Below are positions 23,240 through 34,751 of a stretch of 64,000 nucleotides of DNA, piece after piece. Below the pieces are notes generated by a model. The model was not told the origin of the DNA, ran no database searches, and saw only the letters and a list, made by a program, of their open reading frames with translations. Both the position numbers and the translations under genes were made by a program. The stretch's first letter is position 1. Every line of letters begins with the position of its first letter. This DNA comes from Muscardinus avellanarius (lineage: Eukaryota; Chordata; Mammalia; Rodentia; Gliridae): the NCBI GenBank assembly GCA_963383645.1, contig OY726561.1, positions 31,848,826-31,912,825 on the forward strand. The letters run 5' to 3'.

Positions 23240-24080
23240 AACTTGCTCGTGACTTCTGACCTGATATATTCCTCCCAGACAGCACAACAAGATATGATGC
23301 TTTTGAGGTATCTAGAACTGTGGTATCAAAAACAGGAAGGAGGAATAGAAGGACAGAGTGAACTTCTGATGGGCCCTTTCCAGAGGGTTTCAGTGTTGAC
23401 ATGGACATATGCTATGTCAACGCCCTTCCAATTATCAACCAGCGGCTCTTCAGTAAGGATATTGTGAATGTTCACATCTCTACCTGTCAACACTTCTGAA
23501 ACCCTTTCAGCACCCTGTTTCTCAGTTCCTTCTTGATCAAAGCAGCATCTCACTGAAGCTCTCATAAGATAATAATTTAATAACAAACCCTGAGACCGAA
23601 GACAAAGGAAAAGACTGTGCAGGAGGCCACTGCTAATTTCCCTCCTAACACAATCAAATAGTACAGCTACCCAGCCAGGACTCATAACCCTTAATAAGTC
23701 ACTCTACTCGATTAAGAGAAATTGATTTTCCTCTTCTGCAGATCATGGTGATTATGATAAATCTGGTGTTTGCCCCCCTCCCTTTCATGGCCGGTGTCTA
23801 TTTGTTTGCAGTGCAGCAGGTAACTGAGCGAGAGTGCTGACGCCCTGTCATTAGCTGCAGTGGGTATCAGTGCTTTGACAGCTGTGGAATTGAGTGTTTC
23901 CATAGGTCAGCTTTGAAGCCAGTCATAAGAGCCTGGCCCAGTAATTACATACTCCTGACAGTACCGCTGGCAGCTTCAACATGCAAAACACCTGGGTTGT
24001 GATTTTTAATTGGCAATACGGCCCCAAAACAGAAGAGGTGGGACTGACTGGAGTTTGAGTGCTATTTGTATAATATGAAG
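23240..24080. other. Large high-complexity block, candidate conserved noncoding DNA
   Basis: About 800 bp with no repeat. The GC is balanced, with words such as 'ctcctcttctgcagatcatggtgattatgataaat' and 'ctgtcattagctgcagtggg' that look typical of deeply conserved vertebrate enhancers. A 119-residue minus-strand frame (23326-23685) has no domain signature. Conservation is untested here. Confidence 0.4.
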
Positions 24081-24488
24081 AGTTTGAGGGAAGCCAAATG
24101 GTAGCATATTCTTTTGCCTATATTATTATTTCATCCTCAAATTCCTTGAAGTCTGTGGAGCAAGTACCTTTTTGAGATGGGTGCCATCAAACCTAGACTT
24201 CTAGAGAAGGCATTTTTTATATAATAATGTTGATTTTACAAACTTTTGGTTCTATCCTTTCTCCCTTCCTATGTAAAGAATCTTGAAGTAGTGAATTTTA
24301 AGTCACTTTGCTTTACATCATTTGACAGCTCTTAACAGTCTTAACATTTTAACTTTCAAGGGGAAGAAGGGGAGAGGAAAGAATATGTTCTGTCAAAGCA
24401 GAATTACTGTAATTGCTGAAAGTTTTCACATAAACTTTCTTTGTGGCACATGGAAAGTTTGTGTCTGTAGTTAAACACATATCTAGTT

Positions 24489-24703
24489 TTTTGTTTTTTT
24501 TTTTCAGATTTGGGGATGGAACCCAGAGGCATTTTACCTCTGAGCTACACCCCCTGCCCTCTTTCTTATTCTTTATTTTGAAACAGGATCTCATTAAGTT
24601 GTAGAGAGCCTCACTAAATAGCTGAGGCTGTCCACGAACCTCGATCCTCCGATCTCAGCCTCTCGAATGCTGGGATTACAAGCGTGCGCCACCACGCCTG
24701 GCG
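24489..24703 (-). mobile_element. Dimeric B1-ID SINE, group 1
   Basis: A reverse copy with a well-kept body: 'gggatggaacccagaggcattttacctctgagctacacccc' and the end 'caccacgcctggc'. Target duplication ACATATCTAGTT / ACATACCTAGTT at 24477-24488 and 24704-24715, one mismatch. Confidence 0.94.
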
Positions 24704-24715
24704 ACATACCTAGTT

Positions 24716-25841
24716 CTTGATGTGGTTTCTGAAAGGGGTTATATATAGCATAGTACGCAGAGAAAGAAATGAAAATAAGGATGTGATTTATACATCATGA
24801 ATATGCTTTTTAATATTTTGGGTCTGGGACTTTGTGTATACTATTAGTTTCTAGCAGGTATCTCCTTTCTTTCTGTTACATAGGGCATTATGTTACAGAG
24901 TAATGAATCATCATTTAGTTAAGAATAATAGGTTATTTCAAGGTATGTTCTAATTCTGCAGATCCACACTACAAGTGCTTCTAATTTTGTGCTTGTTCTC
25001 ATTTGTCTGTACTTTTTTTCCCTTAAGCATATTGTAATTAATTGAATTTAATTGATCTACATTCACTGTTATTTTATTTTGTAAAAATATAGCTAATACA
25101 CTGTCAATAATAATGCATCATAACTTTTGTTGTGTATTCTTAATTCACTAAACTACTTAAGATATCTATTATATACTTTCGATGATATAGTAGTTCCAAG
25201 ATGATGAGAAAATTGTGGAGTCCTTTTCAAATGAAAAAATGTAAATGTCCCCAAAACTTTTATATATCTTTTTTAGAATATTCAAAATATATTTATGGAA
25301 TAGAGATAACATGAACATAAAACAGAGAGTAATAATTTTGTGAATAGACACAAGAAATAATACGCATCTGTGTGCACTTCAAATAAAGCATATATAAAGT
25401 GAATTTTTTTTAAGCTCACTTTTCTCTTTGACCCTTATTGAAGGTTCCTTTGTCAATCTGAGCTAACACTATGATTAGTAACAAAGATAAAAATACCCAG
25501 AAAAAATTCTCTGTGTGCTTTTCTATGCTGTATTTTGAAGTGGCCAGAAACATGTAGGCAGAATTCAATAACAACAGTTGCTGAATTTGTGGTGAATTAG
25601 GTCAATTACAGGCTTCCGTACATAAAGAGGAGAAAATATACTCATGGGTATCAGACTGGAAGTGTCTGGCTGTGAAAAAGGGGTTAAAAAAAAGGTTAGC
25701 AGTGTCTTGGAAAGCACACAGGTTGCTGTGCCTGACTGAGCGAGAACTAAGCTATGTTTAATATTATATGTGATATGAGAATTTATTACAATATTATATT
25801 CTATTTTAGAAGGAAATGGTCAAGAGAAGTCTAAGTAGTTA
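24716..25841. other. AT-rich unique sequence
   Basis: No repeat or exon recognised. The end, about 25440-25760, is of higher complexity than the preceding AT-rich part. Confidence 0.45.
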
Positions 25842-25857
25842 TAATCTCTGAATCTAT

Positions 25858-26075
25858 TTTTTTAATTTTTTTGTGGTACTGCGGGTGGAACCTAGGGGAT
25901 TTTCTACCTCCTGACTATACTCCCAGACCTATTTTTTATATTTTATTTGGAAACAGTGTCTCACTAAGCTGTTGAGAGCCTCACTCCGTAGCTGAAGCTG
26001 GCTTCGAACCTGTGCGATCCTCCTGTCTCAGCCTCCCAAGTGCTGGGATTACAAGCATGTGCCGCTGCACCCGGC
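25858..26075 (-). mobile_element. Dimeric B1-ID SINE, group 2
   Basis: A reverse copy with 'gtggtactgcgggtggaacctaggg' and the end 'gccgctgcacccggc'. The exact 16-bp target duplication TAATCTCTGAATCTAT is at 25842-25857 and 26076-26091. Confidence 0.95.
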
Positions 26076-26499
26076 TAATCTCTGAATCTATAAGAAGATC
26101 TAACTGAGTAGAGATAAAAATGTTACATTTAAAATATCCCTAATAATTAATGTGATCATTATTATGATTTTGAAGTAGAGATAAGCTTGGTCCCACTGCC
26201 CTGATTTTTAAAAATTGAAAAATATTAGTTTTATACAAATAGTTTCCTGATGCTGAAAACATTATTAGGAAATTTTTTGAACATTTTAATACAATAAAAA
26301 TTCTACTTCTATGTTTTTAATTTAATTAGTAGTCCATGATTTTTAAAATGATTGAATTTTAAATCCATTAGTGAATTGTACTTGCAATGGTCTTTTACAC
26401 CAATAAATTACACCTAGTATATTAATACAAAGCAGCCTTGAACCTCATGTACCAACATCATAGGATCCTAGTAATGAGAATGTGATTTACGGCCAAAAT

Positions 26500-27190
26500 T
26501 TGTTTGTGAGTCCTGCGTCACTTGATTGATTTGTGAGTCTCATATAGCACAGAGCTTTGAAAGCAGTTTCACAACATAACAGTTCGCCTCTATAAAGATG
26601 GACACATTTTCACAGCAGAACAACTTAGGGGTCACGTTGCTTGCCATTATTACGACTTCACACGTCCCATCCACTCTCTGTCCTCGCGTGTCCCCTGCGC
26701 AAGGGCTTCCTTATTTCCTCTCAAGTTCAGCAGCAGCCCCAGCTCAGTGCAGCTGCCTCTCCAGTCTCATTTCTTCCTCTTGTTTTGATAATTATGAGCA
26801 AAGGTCAATCATTTCTCCATCAAGGCAAATCCCGACAACCCCACAGTTCAGAGTCCAACTTATAGATGACATGCTTGTCAACATCAAAAAAAGAAAAAAG
26901 AAAAAAAGAAAAAAATATACACAGGAGTTTATCTTGACTTCCTCAGACCAGCTGAAAGTTGAAACCCTGCTGAATAGCAAAGGTAGGAGGGAAAGCGGTG
27001 AGGGTGGCTGCCTGCCCTGCCTTGGCCAGCTGCAGAGAGTCAGTCCTGGGGACATTTGTGTCACTCCACAAATGGGCAATTACATTCCGCTTGTTAAACA
27101 TGGACTGTGAGCCTCCTGACGGAATGCAAATGCTTCTTTTAACCACACGACCTTGTAGTGCCTTAAATACAAAGTCTTTCATTTTATTGT
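26500..27190 (+). other. High-complexity block with a 170-codon open frame
   Basis: Holds the longest open frame of the window outside repeats: 26598-27110, 170 codons, start context aaagATGG (A at -3, G at +4). An in-frame A-rich run near 26886-26917 codes for a lysine/arginine stretch. Overlapping frames are open on both strands and there is no recognised domain, splice pattern or nearby AATAAA. I regard it as probable noncoding DNA, perhaps conserved, and not an annotated gene. Confidence 0.25.
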
Positions 27191-29079
27191 GGTGCTTTTT
27201 TTCTTTTTGAACCTAGGTTAGTTTTTTTTTTTTAGGATGATGATGAAATACTTTGAAGATGAGACAAATAATGTTCTTTATTTTATAAAGTAGTAAGTAG
27301 ATTTTGTTTTGGGTAAACTAAAACATTATAAGGATGTAGACACTCATTTCTGTGTAGAAAACACCAAAGGAGTAAGGAGAGAGAGGTTTATTTTTATTGT
27401 GAAATTTGAAATTAATCTGTACTGTTCAGATTATGTCAGATATTGATTTATATCTAATTATACACTACCTTCTCATGTCCGTGGAATCGAAATTCGTAGA
27501 AACATGTATTATTAAATCTGCTTGTAACTGAATCTTGAAAATATAGACACGGCAAATTGCAAAATCATCAACATGCAGAGCCTGTGCTCCGATGATCTTT
27601 GGTCACTAGATTTCCTGACCATCTATCACCAATTTAAGCATTGTTTATACCTTCATTAGTCCCAAATAGTTTCATTGACTTAAGAGACTAGAGTGTGAAG
27701 TTTAAATGTAGCCCAGAGATCTAATTCAGTACTTACCTCTCAATTTGCCTTTTTTAAAAAATCAAAAAAATTTCCCCAAATTTCTTTGAGTAATGTTAAT
27801 TTTAAATATTCTAAGGGTTTTCTGTTTCAAAGAAACCTGTAGTAATTATTCTTTCTCTTCTCTTTGGAACAACACTAAGTTCTTTTACACAATAAATCAC
27901 CATCTCTGTGTTCTTTATTTGACTGAATCAAACATTGTATTTACTACATTGGATGAATATGAAATAGGAAGAGACACACAGGTGTTTTATGATAAATGTA
28001 TAATGGAATGTTCCTTTTCAGGATGAAAGAAAGCACTACTTTCCAAGAAAGTTATGACAATGTGATGTCAGGCCTAAAAAGAAAGTGTGTAACATGGGAA
28101 ATATTTTCCATTATGAAAATCTAACCTGACCTTATAGCAAGTAATATTTGCCCCAGAGTTTTAAGAATTAAAGTCTGCACAGAAACGTGATGAATTATAT
28201 ATAGTTCTGTGCTATTGCCTACCAGCACTTGTTCTTTATATACTAAGGTGAAATAGATGCGCTTCTCATAAGAAGCCCATGGTAGGTATAATAGTTTTGC
28301 CATCAGTCCTTATCCTTCCACATATGTCTCCAGATCTGCTGTTGATGGAGCTCTTGAAGGCACTGGCTTTGCTGTCTTCTATCCTAACCCGTCACCAACC
28401 CCACAGTTACTTTTCAGTTCTTCACCTCTCCTGAGTCTCACAAGAAGGGAGTCAAAGGCGGGCAGATACACAGGTGTTTTGTCACTTTTTAAACCCCCCT
28501 CTCAGTTATTCATTATGTTAATGGCACTTTGTGATGCAGTTTCTGGATTTATGACCCATTCTTGATAAGTGTGAATCTGGACTGCGTGTGCATCTTTGAT
28601 AAGGTTCTAATTGGATCGTGGTGACCTTTGTGGATGTAATTCAGGGAGGAAGATTAAAAAGCAGTCCAGGAAGTGACAGGTTTGGGACAATAACATATGA
28701 ATTTGGCTCTGCTGGCAGGCAAAAGATGTAAGCCATGATAAATTAGAGGCAGACCAAATAGGCTTGCTGAATGATTTTTCATTTCTGCTCCATCCTTGGG
28801 TAAAAATCTATTGTATGAATTGTGCTAATACCATATTCCCCTGCTCCTGTGCTAGGCTACTTGTTTACTGATAGCAGAAGCAGGCAAATTATTCATTGAA
28901 TGCAGTTTTAAACCAACTGAAGACTGCATACTCAATTAGAAGTAGTCTCCATTGTCAGACTTGTGTAGTCTTAGAAATTGAACAGCACTTAAGCGTTTGG
29001 AAAAGAGTTACCAAAACTCACAAAACCCCTTCACTGTTTCTCTTTCCCTTTCTTTTTCAGATTTATATAAAAACTTATT
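27190..29079. other. Unique sequence with candidate conserved sub-blocks
   Basis: No interspersed repeat recognised. 27540-27690 ('gatgatctttggtcactagatttcctgacc') and 28310-28880 ('tctaattggatcgtggtgacctttg', 'gcaggcaaaagatgtaagcc') stand out as complex, repeat-free stretches. The remainder is AT-rich. No exon. Confidence 0.35.
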
Positions 29080-29090
29080 AGAAATATCCA

Positions 29091-29288
29091 GCCAGGCATG
29101 AGAACACACCTACAATCCCAGTACTTGGAAGGCTGAGATAGGAGAGTTGCAAGTTTGAGACTAGCTTTAAGAGCTTAGCAGGGTTCTCGGCAACTTACTG
29201 GGATCCTGTTTCCAACTTAAAAAAAAATGGACAAGGGATATAGTTCAGAAGTAGAATTCCCCTGATTCAATCCCCAGTAACACTAACA

Positions 29289-29324
<36 letters not shown>

Positions 29325-29352
29325 TCACTCTCTCTCTCTCTCTCTCTCTCTC
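29091..29352 (+). mobile_element. Dimeric B1-ID SINE with (AC)n-(TC)n tail
   Basis: Starts 'gccaggcatgagaacacacc', with a right half 'gggatatagttcagaagtagaattcccctg'. The tail has become (AC)15 at 29291-29320, then (TCAC) and (TC)n to 29352. Target duplication AGAAATAT at 29080-29087 and 29354-29361. Confidence 0.92.
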
Positions 29353-29466
29353 AAGAAATATTTTTCAGGTATATGTGCACATCCACAATATGAAAACACT
29401 TTTGTCCAGTTTTAGAGATTTAAAGATGTTTGGAAAAGAGTTAAATAAGTGCATAATTAATGTTTT

Positions 29467-29532
29467 CTGTATATAGTGAAAGTCTTCTTTTTCTGTATAT
29501 AGTAAAAGTCTGCTGTATATAGTAAAAATCTT
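29467..29532. repeat. Three-copy 20-bp repeat
   Basis: Copies of ctgtatatagtRaaaRtctK start at 29467, 29493 and 29513. The last two are directly adjacent, and six extra bases separate the first. Small minisatellite-like array, unrelated to the SINEs. Confidence 0.85.
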
Positions 29533-29984
29533 ACTTTTACTGTTTTCCACTTTGACTATAGAATACAAATATATTTGTATAAGTAAGTATACTCAATTAT
29601 ATATTTAAAGAGTAAGATAATACTCTCACAGGCAAACACATATACACCTTCAGAGAAAGGCAGACTGAGATCTGTTTTCTCCTAAAATGATACTTCTCTT
29701 TACTACCTAATAGTATACCTAATTAATCACTATAATAAAAGCTAAAAGACAGTTTTTCAGATGATTTGGTAGCATTTGCCTTTGCTACTGGATGTTGCTC
29801 ATACATGTGGAATACAAAATAAATTGTCCAAGTAGCAGCCACATCACTGTTGAACATCCCTACAGGGATCCAGGAACAGATCTGTGCATTGAGGGTACAC
29901 AGAGCCCATTCATTCTGCATCAGAGGCAATAATTTATTGGTGATTGCCACAGGGGGCAGGGGAGGGGAGTACCTTTACTGAGGG

Positions 29985-30080
29985 TCCTAGATAGGTAATA
30001 TACCACATAGACCTTCCCATAACTCAGGGGTGTGTTAGTATTCCTGTTTTTACAGGTGAGAAGTATGTTTTCTGAACACT
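29985..30080 (-). repeat. Possible MIR fragment
   Basis: 'tattcctgtttttacaggtgagaag' resembles the reverse MIR core (cccattttacagatgaggaaac), with weak similarity on either side. Confidence 0.35.
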
Positions 30081-30302
30081 TAGCTCAAGTTCTTGCTACC
30101 AACAGCCACTGGGTAAATAAAAAACATGATTAAGACTGGGAGAAATATGAAGTAACTCACAAAAGGTTACTCACTAATCCAAACCCAGAGAAACCAGATT
30201 TCAATCTGGACTCTTGTGTCTAACACAAGGCAAGCAAATCAACAAACAAAAGCAAACCTCCAGCTGTATTGCTTTATAACCACTTTACGATTCACCTGCC
30301 AG

Positions 30303-30385
30303 ACACCAATATTTTCAACAACAGTTTTATTGAGACGTAATTCACATACTGTATAATTCATCCATTTAAAGTGCCAGACATCACT
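30303..30385 (-). repeat. Small L1M 3' UTR fragment
   Basis: 'gttttattgagacgtaattcacatactgtataattcatcc' then 'tttaaagtg' matches the reversed 3' region of old L1M elements. The element at 40565-41095 continues the same consensus. Confidence 0.6.
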
Positions 30386-30554
30386 TTATATTTTATACCT
30401 ACTATAAAACTGGTACACCAAGCTGTCTCTTCTCTAGGTTGAGCTGAATACTCATGGTAGGAAGACCTATTTGTTTTTAAAAGAAATAAGTTATCAGGGC
30501 TCTTTACCCTATTTGAACCCAATAGTGTATATTTCTGTCATATTTTGGATATTT

Positions 30555-30759
30555 TTGTTTTGTTTTGTTTTTTGGCGTGGTACTGGGGTTCCTGAAAGCC
30601 CTTCTATCTCTGGGCTACACTCTCAAACTTATTTTATATTTTTTAAAATTTGGAAACAGGGTCTCTTAAGCCAGCACGGCTGGCTTCAAACCTGTGTCAT
30701 TCTCCTGTCTTCACCTCCCAAGTGCGGGGGATTACAAGCGTGTGCCACCACGCCGGGCC
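30555..30759 (-). mobile_element. Dimeric B1-ID SINE, group 3
   Basis: Shows the group 3 marks ('ggttcctgaaagcccttctatc', 'cttaagccagcacggctggc'). Target duplication CATATTTTGGATATTT / CATATTTTTGGATATTT at 30539-30554 and 30760-30776. A long frame (30471-30917) is only readthrough of this and the next SINE. Confidence 0.95.
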
Positions 30760-30840
30760 CATATTTTTGGATATTTAAATTGGACTTCCTGCTGAGTTTC
30801 TCTGACATTCATAATTTCCTGCCATTTTTTTTTTTTTTTG

Positions 30841-31039
30841 CAGTACTGGGGGATAGAACCCAAAGATATTCTACCTCCAAGCTATACCCCTGCCCTATTT
30901 TTTATTCTTTACTTTGAAACAGGGTCTCAATGAGTTGCGAAATGCTTCACTAAGTAGCTGAGGCTGTCTGCGAACCACGATCCCCTGTCTCAGCCTTCCC
31001 AATGCTGGGATTACAAGCGCGCACCACTGTGCTTGGCCC
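30841..31039 (-). mobile_element. Dimeric B1-ID SINE, group 1
   Basis: A reverse copy 62 bp downstream of the previous SINE's duplication. It has a T-rich tail, then 'gcagtactgggggatagaaccc', and ends at 'ctgtgcttggcc'. The 14-bp target duplication TCCTGCCATTTTTT is at 30827-30840 and 31040-31053. Confidence 0.94.
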
Positions 31040-31053
31040 TCCTGCCATTTTTT

Positions 31054-33100
31054 ATTAGTCACCGTTCTGTATCCTCCTATGACATGGAGACAGTTCCTAG
31101 AAGCACATACTGCTACTCTATCTAGACTTCCTGCTACCCCATTCTACCTCATTTTAATTTCTCCAAGGAACTTTAAGTGTTCTTAAAGCATATTCTCTGT
31201 CTCCTTAAGTTAAAAAGGAGCAAGCTTGTGTGGTGGGCTGTCAATGGCTTACATGAGCTGATTCTACCTTATTAACACAATCTTCCATTTCATAATGCCT
31301 CTCAGAGTTTTCTGTGCACAGACAAACCCCTTGATCTCTCACTTGCATTAGTGTTTATTTCTGAGTCTGTGGCTTTTTATACTTGTTTGACCAGTTTTAC
31401 CCTCCTTGCACCTCGCCCTTATACATGTGATTCAGGAGGAGGATTAAACAGCAGCTCCTTCATCAAGCCCCGCTCTCCCACACACCCACCTCCAATTTAC
31501 CCCTTTCTTTATTGAAATCCTATGAAACTAAAGTATGTTCCACATAATTTAACTCTTGATAATCATATTTTCCCCATGTGTTTCATTAATAGGTATATTA
31601 ATTGTATTTTGCATCTGTGATTTATCTGCCTGATAGACTTCTACCTTTCCTCAACACGTTCCACTTAAAATATACAATTTAATTATTTTCAACTATATAT
31701 AAATATACACACATATAAAACATATATACATCCACACATACAATAATCAGGATATGTATATCCTTGTTTGAAAAGAAAAACTCACGAAAATTTCTTTTAA
31801 CTTTGAAAACTTTAAGTGAAATATTAGATTGAAAATAGTTGAGTAGGTTGTACAGTGACAACTGGCCAAGTATTCATAGTTGAGTATTCATAGTTGAGTA
31901 GACTGTACAGAAGAAAAGTGTGGCAACTTCCTTGGCAATGAGGTTTTAATATTAAGTAGTATCACCACTTTTAAGGGATTGTAAAAAGCTAACTGGGGAA
32001 AGGAGGTAGTTGTAAGAATTTTTATCAATTGCAAGATTCATGGCTTTGGCAAAAACTATATAATTTAGTTCTCAGGCCTCAAATGTCAGAGACTATTAAT
32101 AATCATTAATGCTTTGCTCAGTGGAGCATGATGATAAAAATGTACAGTAACTACTTCTCTGATAATTTGTTTTGTCTCATTTTAATCTCTCTAAAGGCAA
32201 AAATATGGATTGTGATAGGAAGCTGTCAGTAGGCTTGGTACATTTATCTTTGGTCATTTGCATTTAAATATTAATATTGTATATGCATGTTCAGTGTGGC
32301 TCATGTGGAGATTTCCCAGGAGATACGGGAGTCTGACAAAGAAGTTCTAAGTAGAGGTGATTTATAAACTTCTAAGATCTATTTTAAGAAATAAGAAAAA
32401 TACTAATTTCAGAGAACCATTAGATGAAAAATGAACATTCTGGGCCAAATAATTATATTTATCAAAAATTTATACACCTCTACCATCTTGTACTCTATTA
32501 GGATGCATAACTACAATGTACTAATAAAATTATATTATCACATTCAAGAATATTACTAATTCCATGTATTTTTGTGTGTACTCTAATTATATATCATAGT
32601 GAGATTCAAAGAGATAGATTCAAATAGAAAACATCTCTTGGTGTATTTCCCTCGTACATCTGATTTCTTATAGTTAACTTCTGAAAAAACTGCTATGCCA
32701 CAAATTTCTGTATTTATTTTTTTCTGACATAAAGAGTTAAAGCTCTAAATTGCTTTATAAATTTAAGCACACCACTATTTTAAAATGCTAATAGAATACA
32801 TAAGAGTTTATGTATTGTACAATATTCAACTATAGTCTAAAAATTAGGGAAACTAGGATCATCATGAATCTTTTAAAATAAATATACTAAGTGTTTTGAT
32901 GGCTTAATAATGTCATTTTTCTATCTCTCCCACACATAAGTAAAAGAGATAATTGATGGAGTGACTTGAAATAAATATGGCATAAGCTTGTGTAGGTTTA
33001 GGTGTTAATAGAACATGAGTTCTTTTTACATTTTCTAATTAGTACTCGTTCATTGCTAAAACAATTTAAACATCTAAAAGCATGTTTATTGATTTGTCTG
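31054..33100. other. Mostly AT-rich unique sequence
   Basis: No interspersed repeat recognised. 31054-31520 is moderately complex, the rest AT-rich. A small local duplication lies at 31835-31910. No exon. Confidence 0.45.
31835..31910. repeat. Local duplication cluster
   Basis: gtattcatagttga is tandemly doubled at 31870-31883 and 31884-31897. A 21-bp unit, atagttgagtaRRYtgtacag, occurs at 31835-31855 and 31890-31910 with two differences. Confidence 0.85.
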
Positions 33101-33640
33101 TGTGTATAGGAAGATGTTATTACTGTTTGTTCGATGACTATCCAGAGAAATAACAGGGCAGTAGTTGGAAACTCTTGGTACTCTCACTTTCCTGCTGAAG
33201 GAGTGAGGGGAACGTAGTTACTGACCTGCTCAAGTCATCTAAAGATTTACTTCTTGTGAAAATGTTATAGGGTAGAAGACATAAGCTCTTCTACCAGCTA
33301 CAAACTCCCAGCCTGCTGCCAAGTCAGGAAGCCAGAGAAATCAAAGTGCCACCTACTGACCCTCCTTATTGTCTGGGCTTGTCGTCTTCTATCAGTAGCA
33401 TGCCACAATCAGCCAGCTACACATGTACCTCCTGCCTGCTCAGGGTTTGGCAGCCCCTGATCCCTGCACCTGTTTGCTTATACATGAGCTGTGCATGTTT
33501 GAATTTAAATAGACACAGGGGGGTGGGATACGGGGAGCTCAGTGCCTCTGTCAAAAGCAGTTCATTACTGCATGCAGAAGAGCTGAACCCAGCTTGTAGG
33601 GAACAGGGCTAGCCTCAGCATAGAGTACTGGTTGATAAAA
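33100..33640. other. Higher-GC block, candidate conserved noncoding DNA
   Basis: Repeat-free sequence distinctly richer in GC than its flanks ('cagcccctgatccctgcacctg', 'tgggatacggggagctcagtg'). An 88-residue frame (33346-33612) has no recognised family, and its cysteine-rich look is not matched to a domain. Confidence 0.3.
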
Positions 33641-33867
33641 GAGGAATTTTTTTCTTTTTTTTAATAGAAAAGGGAATCATTTAAAACAAGATGAATCATA
33701 TTTTTATTATTATATGTACCCATAAGCAGTATCTTCAGTTTCATAGAGAATTAAAAATAAGACGGTTGATTATTACCCTGGGATTTTTCAAAAAATGTTT
33801 CCCTAAAGTCTTTACATGATGTAATTGTAAAAAGCAATTAGTCAGCTTTATTAAAGTAATAGTATGG

Positions 33868-34085
33868 ACTAGCTGAGTGGCATACATCTGAAATCCCAGT
33901 ATTTGGGAGGCTGAGACATGAGAATCACAAGTTTGAGGCTGGCACACAATAATTTAGCCAGAACTTGTTTGAAAATAAAATGAATGAATAATAAATAAAT
34001 ATGTAAATACATGAATAAATACATACATAAATAAATGGACTGGGAACATAGGATAGAGGTCTAATCCCTAGGATACTCTACTTAA
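33868..34085 (+). mobile_element. Dimeric B1-ID SINE, degraded
   Basis: The B1 half 'gctgagtggcatacatctgaaatcccagtatttgggaggctgag' is clear. The linker has expanded into an ATAAAT-rich stretch. The ID half is weak ('ggactgggaacataggatagaggtctaatccc'). Confidence 0.85.
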
Positions 34086-34555
34086 ACCTTAATTCAGGGA
34101 TGCTTACAGGTGAATTCAGCCAGTATTTAGTGAACTTATGTACTGTAGACTCCTATCTGGAATATATGAAATATCGCCCTGGTTTATTAGGAATTTATTT
34201 ACCTAACAAAGACATAGCTACTGGCTTTCTTTTTCACCTTGTAACTGCACTGTGGTTTAGTTAGGTTTGGAAACTTTCAGTACCTGTGGCATCCTGCATC
34301 CTTTCTTCTTGCCTTTAAATTAGAATATACTGGGACCAGTTGCTACCTTGATATTTTACTAGTTTTGTGTCTTTGGGTGGGTTGGAAGATAGGTGCCCAC
34401 GTGAGAGGAATTCAAAGGGTAAAATTCAGTGACATAAAAATTTGAATTCTTTTTTTTCTAACTTTAATGTGTTATTAGGTATTAACATTAATATTGTATA
34501 AGATTAGCCATGTTTTTCATTAAAAATTCTCTTTTTGCTATTAAATATACTTCTC

Positions 34556-34751
34556 TTTTGATGGCACTGGGGATTGAATCCAGGGGCATTCTACCTCTGA
34601 GCTATACCCCAGACCTATTTTATTTTACTTTTATTTTGAAATAGGTTTTCACTAAGTTGCACAGGCCTCCTAAATTGCTGAACACGAGCCATGGACCTAA
34701 GATCTTCCTGTCTTGTTCTGGGATTATAAGCAAGTGCCACCATACCCAGCT
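34556..34751 (-). mobile_element. Dimeric B1-ID SINE
   Basis: 'ggcactggggattgaatccaggggcattctacctctgagctataccccag' is a good reversed ID half. The B1 half is shortened and ends 'caccatacccagc'. A short possible duplication (tatactt) flanks it. Confidence 0.9.

Noticed and set aside
23326..23685. 119-codon minus-strand frame
   Set aside because: No recognised domain. Overlapped by a frame on the other strand, and the region looks like noncoding DNA.
30471..30917. 148-codon plus-strand frame
   Set aside because: Almost entirely two reversed SINEs, including their T-rich tails.
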